From assembly GCA_024220525.1 (NCBI GenBank), contig JAMYWO010000465.1, forward strand, positions 1-21,974: a stretch of 21,974 bases of DNA, written 5' to 3'. The notes beneath the pieces are model-generated. The model was not told the origin of the DNA. It did not search any database and saw only the letters and a program-made list of their open reading frames with translations. Of this stretch, positions 1 to 8,865 are shown one piece after another. The DNA comes from Cochliopodium minus (taxonomy: Eukaryota > Discosea > Himatismenida > Cochliopodiidae). Position 1 is the first letter of the stretch, and every line of letters starts with the position of its first letter. Made by a program: the position numbers and the translations under genes.

Positions 1-342
1 TTAGCTCTTGTGGCTCTCATTTTAATCATCAGGATTTACTTCAAAACACCTTATTTCCATTTTGATTTCATCATTTTTAATTTATCTTTTGCATTCTTTA
101 CTTTCTATGGCTTTTTGTTTGACATCACTACATTGATGAGTATGCTGGAAATTGTTGAATTTGGAAATTCAATCACAAACAACAAGAAAATGGAATTTGC
201 TTTCAACATCTTGAACATTGTTGTTGATGGTCTTTTGTTCTTTATGGTTGTCATAATCTTGTTTTACTACATTTATCACTTCTGCCAAGTAAAAAAGTAT
301 GAAAATAAGGAATTAAATGAACAAACCCATTTGACCAATTAA
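1..342 (+). CDS. C-terminal part of a multi-pass membrane protein, 5'-truncated by the window edge
   Basis: The frame is open from base 1, which is inside the gene, and ends at TAA 340-342, giving 113 residues. It contains about three hydrophobic segments: residues 1-11, roughly 20-40, and roughly 73-93 (rich in V, L, F, I and Y). A short charged tail follows (KKYENKEL...). The shape is that of the last membrane helices and cytoplasmic tail of a polytopic membrane protein. I do not recognise the family. A possible donor (CAA|GTAAAA at 289) could pair with the acceptor at 460 and give a slightly different C-terminus that stops at once, so the unspliced end is preferred. The gene is convergent with the large fusion gene at 756-5679. 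Confidence 0.55.
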   Translation, partial: LALVALILIIRIYFKTPYFHFDFIIFNLSFAFFTFYGFLFDITTLMSMLEIVEFGNSITNNKKMEFAFNILNIVVDGLLFFMVVIILFYYIYHFCQVKKYENKELNEQTHLTN

Positions 343-755
343 ATTTGGAAAGATTCTCATCTGTTGACCCATATTGACATATCTTTTTTTTATTTTGAAT
401 TTCGATGAGATTTCATCCCTTTGATCTTTTTTTTTTAATAAACTCTCATTTTATTTATAGGTGATGCTTTGAGTGTAACCAAACAGTGGTTAGCGAAGAG
501 GATTTTCATTTCTCAAACTGTGGAATCCAGCTTAAGTGTAAAGATTGTAAACAAATTTTGGACAGGGGGTTAGGTTAATTGGTAACCTCAAAACATCTTT
601 TTTATGTTTCGGAAAGTTTTTGTATATTTAAAATATTCTATTAAAATGTTTAAATTTTGTTCTATTTTGGATAATTTTCAATTAAATTTTAAAGTGAATG
701 AAGGGGAGCTTGTATTGACCTTTTTTGAAGCTTGTTTGTTTCAAGAAAGGTGAAA
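343..755 (+). pseudogene. 3' gap with an orphan TRAF-type zinc-finger fragment (465-575)
   Basis: Between the two convergent genes, the + strand frame from 465 to a TAA at 573-575 reads as a compact zinc finger: CFEC, then H and C spaced as HFSNC, then KCKDC. This is the C-x2-C / H-x3-C / C-x2-C layout of TRAF-type fingers. A TTTATAG acceptor ends at 460, but a TGA at 462-464 lies directly in frame before the first Cys and no ATG starts the fragment. It is most likely a decayed exon or a relic. An alternative is a real terminal exon reached by an unusual splice. The rest of the gap is AT-rich with no other recognisable feature. Confidence 0.35.
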
Positions 756-3700
756 TTAATCAGATTGTTGGTAGAACAGAACTTTTGCAGTTTTTGAGTT
801 AAAACTTTCTTGAGAAGCAACCTTGATTGGTTTGTTATCTTTGGTAAGTAATTGCTCGTGGAATTCTTCCCAAATAGACTTATCTTTCCTCAAAGATTTT
901 GAGCAAGAAAACACACTTTTTTTTTCTTCGCAAATGAAAGAAAACAAATGGTATTTTTTGTTGTTGTTGGAAATTTCTAAGGGGATAGTCACTTTATCAT
1001 GTTGTGGGAAAAGAATGAGGAGAATTTTGGGAAATTCAATGATCTCTTTGGTTTTGGTGATGATGGTATCTCTTCCACATTGTTCGCAATAATCTTTGTT
1101 TTCAATTGGTTGCTGAAAATCTTCAAGATCAATTAAATCTGTATCCAAACAAAGCAAAGAGAAATCAGAGATTATTGGTTCTGGTGAATGTAGATTTGAA
1201 CATTTTGAGGAAACCTTTCAAAAAAGTAATAATTTTTTTTTTGTTTATTGAATTTGAAGGGTCTAGTTAGTTACCTTTAACTTTCCTTTCCAAGGGACGA
1301 TGTCAAGTTCATTCTCAAAGATTTTAAGAAGCCAACTTAAAAACTCTTCGGACCCATACTCTTTTCCCACTTCAAAGTTACTTCCAAGGTAAACACGTTT
1401 GGAGAATTGTAAGATTTGTGAGTTGAACTTTCTTATATTTTTAGTTGTGTAAGTTTTCTTTTGTTTTAGTTCCCTAAAAGATATTCCGTCAAATGCTTTC
1501 ATTACTTTGAGTTTTTCCAAGTCATTTTTGGTGTTATCTTTTTCACACTGCAAAAAAATTTCAAATCTTCTTTTTTCTATTGTACTCAATTCTTCAAAAG
1601 TGAACTTTGGAAATTTGCAATATTCCTTGTAACAACATAATTCTCCACTTCCTTTAAAGTGATGTTTGCAGATTGAGTTTTCGGCCAAATAATCATTAAT
1701 TTCATCGATTTTTTTCAGGCTAAATTTATGAGAGAAATGATGAAATTCAATCTTGTGATTGTTTTTGCAGAATTCATTTGAACATTTCAAGAAAAAGTGA
1801 CTCCAGCAAATCTCTTCTCCTATCATTTGAAACACCCTAAAGAAAATCATCTTGAGAACCTGATGTTTAACAACAAAGGGAATGGCCTTATATTTTACGT
1901 AAATTGAGCCAACAAATGCTTTAAAACAGTCAAGAGAAGAAGAGATTTTCTGCTTGGTAGAAATGGTTTTGTGTTTATTCCAAGATTCTTTAAATTTCTC
2001 ATCTTTTTCAAGAATGTTGATCATTTCAAAAGTAGAATTGAGAGATGCATTGATGAAAGAAGTGGATCCAAAATTCAAGACCCATTTATAATCAACAAAA
2101 TTATTGATCAAGTTGTTGTATTTTTTGTACCACCTTTCAATCAGATTGAAATCAACAATATGAGGTGCTAAGAGTTTGGTCAAGTTTTGAATGATTTCAT
2201 CAATATTAGGTCTTTTTGAAGCTTCTTCTGATAACATTTTTTCGATAAGAGCAAGCCACATATACTTGTTGTTTTCGGGCAAAATCTTTTTGGTGTCATA
2301 ATTCAATAATTTGGAAAAAATGGAGAAAGGCATCTGCATCGTGCAAACGATTTTCTTTGAAATGAGCTCTAGCAAAACAACACCAAGTGAAAAGATGTCT
2401 ATTTTTTCGGTTTTGGGTTTCCCGTTATGAAATTCAGGAGCCATGTACTTTTTAGTTCCTACATAAGTTTCCGTTGTCAAATCCATAGGTTTTGTGGTAC
2501 CAAAGTCTCCCAATTTGGCATGGATTGAGCTTTTATCGATAAACACCAAGATATTGTCCGGTTTGATGTCTCTGTGTAAAATGTTTCTGTCATGAAGATA
2601 TTTCAATCCACTGCAGATATCTGATCCAAGGCTGACTGATGTTTTATAAGTATAGTATTGATTATTGTTAATGTAATCAGTCAAATTGCAAGTTGCCCTT
2701 TCTAATTTTTTTTAAAAAAAAAAAGAATTTTTGAAATGGAAGGATAAATAAAAAATGAATATGAGATAGATACCCAAAATGATCAAAATATCAAAATCTT
2801 GAGATTGAGATTTTTGTACGTGAAAATCAAAATATTTTACGATAAAAGGAGAATCGCAATTTTTGAGATTTTCAATTTCCTTGTAAATCAAAGAATAGGT
2901 ATCTGATCTTTCCTTTGAAATCCCTTCGATTTTTGGGACTTTGGCAACTTTTTGACCCTTGTAGTCGATTTCATAAACATCGCCAAAAGATCCTGATTTA
3001 ATTATATTTTCTTTGGTGAGAGGAAAGCAGTGAGAAGATAGTTTGTATTCGAAAAACTTTTTTGTGAGCATTTCAAAGCACTTATTGTTATTTCTCAAAT
3101 GACCTTCTAAAGATTCGATTTGACTTCCTTTTAAAAGATCATTCTTAAAATTATCGATCGTTTTTCTGAGATTTTGAACTTGAATCTCAATTTGTTCAAG
3201 AAGATTCTTTTTGATTTTTTGGGAGACGGAATTGACATTGGAGAGTTGTTTTTCAAGACTTTTGATCAAGTTTTTTATTCTATCAGATGTGAACTCTTTT
3301 TGCAGATCTTCTCTTTTTTTGGAAGAAATGGCAGTTTTAAGAGGGTAATAAAATAAGTAGCCAAAGAAGGAAATAGGGATGATACCCAAAATCCAAATAG
3401 GTGACACAGCCACCTTTGCAAATCCATTCTCCATTTTGTTTGTGAACTTTACAAAGGTATTCTTGAATGCAGATTCCAAAATATCTCCTGTATTTATGAA
3501 AATGAGTTTTTCTCTGATTTCTTTCTTTATATCTGATTCATCATCCAAAATATCTTCAAATTTTAACGAATCCTTGAAATTTTTGGCCAAAAGATCCAGT
3601 GATCCATTTAGAGCAACCTTTTCTTTTGGGTTGAAGTTAATTTCCTGAAGGTATTCTTCGATTCTATTCTGCAGAAAGTTCTTCAGCTTTTTTTCTAATG

Positions 3701-5679
3701 TCGATTTCTTGTTTTCGTCAGTTTCCGTTTCTTTTTCAGCTTCAAAGATAAGTTCGATCGTAGCAACCATTGCCTTATGATGAAACTTGTTAATCATTTC
3801 TAGTTTCCTAAATTGAAAAATTTTTGAGTTTTGATTTAAATTTATTTTGATATAAAATTTTTTTTTTTTACAGATCATCTTTTTGTAATTTATATGTTCC
3901 GAGTTTTATTTCTAGATGTTTAGAAAACTTCTCTGTCTCCAAATATTCCCTGATTTTTTTGATCCTCTTTTGAAAATTTTTGTGAAGAATCTCATCAATC
4001 TTATCGTTGATCAAATCTTCCCTCAAAAATTTTTCGATCTTCTCCAACATATTTTTCTGTTTGTCAAAAAAATCCCTGTTAGAGTATTTCTTGGACTGTA
4101 CTAATTCTTTTTTTATTGATTGAGATAAATCAAGGAGAAGATCAACATTTCTTTGTAACTTGAAGTTGAATCCCTTTTCGAAGAAAGGAAGAAGCTTCTT
4201 GTTGAGCATCTCGTAATCACTGTTAACAATCCCTTGGAAGATTTTGGATGCAGAGCGAAGATTTGAAACACCAAAGTTTCTTTTGATATCAAAATCATCG
4301 AAAATACTTTTAATTTTGTCTTTGATGGTGGTAATGATGGATGCTCTGAACTCTTCTCCTCTTAAATCCCTTTAAAAAATTGATCAGTAAACTTTTTTTT
4401 TTTGATGAAAAATTAAACATTACAAATGTGTAACCAAAATGAAGATTTGAGAAGAGGATATAAAAAAATGTTCCATTTCTTTGAGAAAATTAACTCCGTT
4501 TATGTTGATCAAAGTGATCGCATTAACAGTAAAAAAACAGATCATTCCCTCTTTGAGATGTGAACAAAGTTTCTCATCTACTTTGAAAATGTCATTCATT
4601 CCAGGCGAGTCAATGAACATGATATTGTGTTCTAGAATATTAATAGGAATAGAGATTTCGACTTTACCCTGAATTTTTTTTTTTTCGTTATCCGTGTGAT
4701 CTTTAATTGAGATTGCTTCTTCTAGAAACTTGCCCAAATTTTTTATGTCATCGGTGCTCATCTTCCCAATGTCCCCATTTAATTGTATTGGACCAAACAT
4801 CTTTGGTTCTTTATCTATCAATGAAGAGACAACTTTTAGTTGCTTGTCATAGTAAACGTGAGTCAAAGTGTTTGTGCAAGGAATATCACTTGATGGAAGG
4901 AGGTTGTGGTTCATGATAACATTAAGAAGTAAAGATTTCCCTTCAAACAAAACAAATAAAGCTTTGCAAATTAACAAAGAAGAAATTATTAAATTACCAC
5001 TGTTTGTGTCCCCAGCTACCATGATTCGAAAATAATCATTTAAATATTCTTTAATATATTCAAATTTTTTTTTTATGTTGGGTGTATCTAGCTTTGGAAT
5101 CTCTTTGAATACATTAAGAAGTGAATCATGCAATATCTTCTCGAGGATATTCTTTTCTTGGCTATACTTCTCTAATGCTATTTTGATTGTCTTCACAGAA
5201 TCCCTATTTATCTTCAATGATTTTAAATGAGGGAGAATTATCAAGATTTTTCCTATGGATAGTTCCATTTCAATCAATTCTTCTTCTTCTAAAATCAATA
5301 TTTGTTCCTCTGTATACTTTCCATATTCTATCATTTGGCTATAAATTTTTTCCTTTTGTTTCTTGCATTTATATGTGAAGGACAATTTATTCACCCAATT
5401 GCATACTTCTTTATATTTTACTTTCTTTATCTCTTGATTATTATTTGTATTATTTTCTATCAAGCTCTCAATTTTTTTTATTTTATCCATAATTAGGATT
5501 ATATACTCGTTTTTGATTCCCATTCTTTCCAGATGATCCCTTCTCAGCGAATAGAATTGCTTGGCTTCAAAAATTTCATTATCGATCAATTTTTCATATA
5601 TTAATTTCTTCTCCATCTCTCCAATATCTAACGTTTCCAACAAATCATAAATATTTGGGAACTTTAATTTTGAGTTCAT
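756..5679 (-). CDS. SAM-SAM-dynamin-like GTPase-membrane hairpin-protein kinase-pseudo-USP fusion protein, 1538 aa
   Basis: Exons in transcription order: 5679-4998, 4940-4424, 4369-3872, 3807-2774, 2701-1275, 1214-756; the five introns are 54-72 nt. Two SAM domains lie at about residues 8-72 and 93-155. The GTPase follows: P-loop GDTNSGKS 223-230, switch I Thr250, DSPG 338-341, G4-like THLD 398-401. Long helices (401-690), a hydrophobic hairpin (698-725) and a coiled coil (727-800) recall mitofusin/BDLP-type dynamin-like proteins. The protein kinase has GSFGDVY 838-844, Lys855, HRD 953-955, DFG 976-978 and APE 998-1000, so it looks active. A USP fold follows: Cys-box GSTSF 1122-1126 with Ser1125 where the catalytic Cys belongs, EEFL 1362-1365 for the QQDAHEFL region, CEQC 1429-1432, and an ending VLFYQQ. 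Introns interrupt the P-loop, the G4 motif, the kinase and the USP, and one exon each spans hairpin-to-kinase and kinase-to-USP, so it is one gene. The start is the first ATG after an A-rich leader. Known of the families: SAM oligomerises and dynamin-like GTPases remodel membranes. Inferred: a membrane-bound signalling scaffold. Confidence 0.85.
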
Positions 5680-6006
5680 TTTTATTTATTTTAATTTAAT
5701 CAACAATTTTATAATTTTTCAATTTTAATTATTCTCAACATTAATTTAAAAAATCAAAAAGAAAATGAAAAATTAAATCGATGTCCAAATGGAAGGGATG
5801 AAGTTTTAAATATTTCTTTTTCATTTTTTCTTAATTCTTTCTTATTTTAACCTTCAATTTATAACAATAGACCTTTATAGTATTTAATTATTGAAGGTAT
5901 TGTAATTGAAATAAGAAACAATTAATCATTGATTTTTAAGATTTCATTTCTGAAACTGATCTGAAAAAGCTTAAAAATTTTAAAAAAAAAAAAAAATTGA
6001 AAAAAA
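5680..6006. promoter_or_regulatory. Divergent promoter gap between the GTPase-kinase fusion and the Sel1-MYND gene
   Basis: This 327-bp gap separates two outward-facing starts and must carry both promoters. It is almost wholly A/T, with homopolymer runs; a run of more than ten A's sits just before the + strand ATG and an A/T-only leader precedes the - strand ATG. No discrete motif could be assigned. Confidence 0.5.
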
Positions 6007-7263
6007 ATGCATTCAAACGATAATAATAAAGTGGATTCAACAAATAATGATAAAGAAGAATCTATTGAATTATTAAAACAGGGAAGACTATTCCTCTCGG
6101 AGAAGAATTCAGAGAAAGGCTTGGAATATTTGTTGAAAGCAGGTGAGAAGGGTAACATGGAAGCATATACCACCTTGGGATGCATCTATCTGTTAGGACA
6201 AGATCAGATCAAGAAAGATGAGAAGAAGAGCATCGAATATTTCGAATTGGCAGTGAAGGGAGGTGATAATGAAGCGGCATATAATTTGGGATGTTTACAT
6301 ATGGAATCTAATAATATCACAAAGGTATAAAATTCAGATTTAATATCAATATCAACAATTGATTTAATATCAATATCCAATTATATATAAATATAAAAGT
6401 TGTTTATTATATATAACATTAATTCAAAGAATATGATTACAATTATCAGCATCAAAATTTATCTAAATATATCAAATCAATATGTTTCATTGGAATACAG
6501 CATTATTGAAATTGCTTTGAATATGATATTTCTCGAATTAAATTTATTTGGTTTGAAACAAAATGGAATAATGCTAAAACTGGATTATAAGATTAGCCTT
6601 CACTAAAATTAATTTTTAATTTGCTGTATAATAATAATAATATTAACTGAATCGAATCACAAACAAAAAATTATTTAATTTATTTAATTTATTAAAACTT
6701 TCATTTATTGAATATTTTTTCAATTAATTGTAAATGTTTATTGAACTTTTACAATATTTTTAGGGATTGGAATACCTTCATAAAGCTTCTGAAGGGGGTT
6801 TGGATCATGCCAACTTTAAACTTGGAAGATATTACTACTTTGAAAAGGGAGTAGAAAACATCAAAAAAGGTTTAAAAATATTTAATATTTTAAATTTTTT
6901 TTTGATTTGAAATTTTTTTGATTTGAAATTTTTTTAATTTGAAATTTTTTTAATTTGAAATTTTTTTAATTTGAAATTTTTAATTTTTTATTTTTTTTAT
7001 TTTATTTTTTTATTTTTTTCAATTTTTTATTTTTTTTATTTTATTTTTTATATTTTAGCAATACACCACTTGGAAATCGTTGCCAAGAAGGAATGCAAGG
7101 AAGACCACCAAAAAAAATTTCCTCTCAGAGCCAACATCGTGTTGGGAATCATCTACGGTACCGAAAAGGAATACAAAGACTTTAAAAAGGCTGCTCATCA
7201 CCTCGAAATCGCAACTTTGGGTAAAAATTTAATTTACTTATTTTTATTTTATTTTTATTTTTA

Positions 7264-7294
<31 letters not shown>

Positions 7295-8221
7295 TTTTGA
7301 TTTTTGTTTTTGATTTTTTTTGATTTTTTTTTATTTTTTTTGTTTTTTTTTTTGACCTTTTTTTTTCAATTATTTTATTTTGTTACATTCTTTTTTTTTT
7401 TCTTTTTAGATAATGAAAAGAAACTCGAAAAATCTGAAGCTTTGATGGGTCTGGGGATGATTTACTACAAAGGAGGACATGGTACAAAAATAAAAAAGTC
7501 AAGAACTTTACATTTCTTTCAAATAATTTCTTTTTTTATTTTTTATTTTTTGAATTTTTTTTCATTTTTATTTTTTTGTTTATTTTTTTTCATTTTTTGA
7601 TTTTTTAGGAATTGAAAAAGACACCCAAAAAGCGAAATCTTTTTTCCAACAGTCCGTCAATCTTGGCTGCGAGGACGCCAAACATTTGTACGAGTATCTC
7701 TTGAGAAACCCTAACGACGATGAGTTCCTCGAGCAGTATCTTCACCAAAAAATTTTGAATCAAAGTGACGAAGATAAAAGTAAAGACAATTTTTTAACAT
7801 TTTTATTTTTTATTTTTTTATTTTTAATTTTTTTCTTTTTTTTTTCATTTTTTATCTTTAATTTTTTATTTTGAATTTTTAATTTATTTTTTATTTTCTT
7901 ATTTTTAATTTTTATTTTTTTTTTTTTTCATTTTTAATTTCTAATTTTTAAGTGTTCATTTTTTAATTGATTTTATTTTTTATTTTCTTATTTACTTTAT
8001 TTTTTTTTTTAAAAAAAAGTTTTGAATTCTTGTTCTAATTGTAAGTCTAAAGAAAACCTTAAAGTCTGTTCCAGATGCAAAATAGTAAAATATTGTTCAA
8101 GGTGAACCACATTCTTTTTATTTAATTCTTTTTAATTCATTTTAATGTTTTTTTTTTTTGGTGTCTTAGGGAGTGTCAAGTATCTCATTGGAAAATACAC
8201 AAGACCAATTGCAAGAATTGA
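6007..8221 (+). CDS. Sel1-repeat protein with C-terminal MYND zinc finger, 320 aa
   Basis: Exons: 6007-6324, 6764-6869, 7059-7220, 7410-7481, 7609-7779, 8020-8101, 8170-8221 (TGA 8219-8221). About six Sel1-like TPR repeats fill residues 15-250, shown by recurrent A..LG.IY and KKA..(H/F)(L/F) patterns. The MYND finger is at 281-318: CSNC, CSRC, YCSREC, HW...H and a final C. Sel1 arrays are protein-binding solenoids and MYND fingers bind proline-rich peptides, so an adaptor role, perhaps in protein quality control or chromatin, is likely but not shown. The start follows a long A-run. Introns 2 to 5 are all phase 1, so the three exons between them are symmetric. Introns are T-rich and of 68-439 nt, longer than in the neighbours, and two carry simple or tandem repeats. 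The gene is divergent from the GTPase-kinase gene. Confidence 0.88.
6325..6763 (+). other. Long first intron of the Sel1-MYND gene (439 nt)
   Basis: Donor AAG|GTATAA and acceptor TTTTTAG|GGA join ITK to GLEYL in phase 0 and restore a Sel1 repeat across the junction. A chance 207-nt frame (6400-6606) lies inside, low in complexity and without homology that I recognise. Two near-copies of a GATTTAATATCAATATC-like word occur at about 6338-6377. Nothing else stands out. Confidence 0.7.
6904..6980 (+). repeat. 16-bp tandem repeat in intron 2 of the Sel1-MYND gene
   Basis: The unit (G/A)ATTTGAAATTTTTTT occurs four times exactly in register (6904, 6920, 6936, 6952) and partly a fifth time from 6968. 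The first two copies begin with G and the later ones with A, which fits stepwise expansion with one early substitution. It lies wholly within the intron. Confidence 0.85.
7226..7300 (+). repeat. TTTTTA-type microsatellite in intron 3 of the Sel1-MYND gene
   Basis: About ten copies of a 5-6 nt TTTTA/TTTTTA unit run through the intron just after the donor at 7221. This is simple-sequence expansion in a non-coding position. Confidence 0.8.
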
Positions 8222-8865
8222 ATATAATTAAATAACGATAAAAATAAATAAAAAAAATTTTCATCAAATACCATCAGTGAATTTCACAAATTCGATTTTA
8301 ATCCTTTTGAGGAATAATGGTATAATTTTGTTTTATTCCATATGCAAACTTAATTTTTTAATTCACATATACTGTTAAATTTATTATTAATCACGATCAC
8401 ATTCCACGTTGACACATCTTATAACATGGATTGGTTGACATCTTGTGGATCATCAATATAAATTTATTATTTAATAAAAGAATCAAAATTTTTACAAGGG
8501 ATTGATGATAATGAAATAGAGTGAGTAATCTCGATTTTCATGATATCTCTTGGTTATTCTTCAAAAATTTTCTTTTTTTATTCCCTTGTGATCTTTTCTT
8601 TATTTTTTCCTCAATTTTATAATAGGAATTTCTTCTAAAATAATTCTTTTACCAACGATAAAAAACAACACAGCTCGTTAACACTCTCTTATACTGTTAC
8701 CGCGTTCCGTTGTTAACATTTAAAGACTTCGGTTGTCTTCGGTTGTAAATGTCCACTAGATCCATTCTAATGTACGTAACGAATCGAAAAATATTCTTTT
8801 TTTTCTATTATTATCAAATTTTTACATAAAACAAAAATGTTTTTATTTGTTAAAAGTGAATTTTT
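8222..8865. other. Convergent 3' gap with a GC-richer patch and small hairpin/tandem repeat
   Basis: This 644-bp gap lies between the 3' ends of the Sel1-MYND and ankyrin genes. AATAAA-like signals occur just after 8221. Bases 8690-8790 are noticeably less AT-rich than the surroundings. A 10-bp word CTTCGGTTGT is repeated back to back (8727-8736, 8737-8746), and ACATTTA/TAAATGT arms (8716-8722, 8746-8752) flank it, so the patch could fold. No tRNA-like or protein-coding signature was found. Confidence 0.5.

Noticed and set aside
550-585. Telomere-like GGTTAG word
   Set aside because: A single copy without tandem repetition, falling at the end of the zinc-finger fragment; chance.
823-1092. 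89-residue + strand open frame
   Set aside because: It is antisense to the last USP exon, whose protein motifs and splice frame are well supported; the + frame shows no family signature.
3379-3648. 89-residue + strand frame over the helical region of the fusion gene
   Set aside because: It is a mirror of the real - strand exon, with no signature of its own.
2712-3878. Kinase/GTPase stretches read as separate genes with starts near 3878, 2684 and 4209
   Set aside because: These apparent starts are intron sequence or internal TTG/ATG codons; removing short GT-AG introns joins them in one frame through conserved motifs.
6400-6606. 68-residue + strand open frame between Sel1 exons
   Set aside because: It lies in the first intron, is low in complexity, and the flanking exons join perfectly across it.
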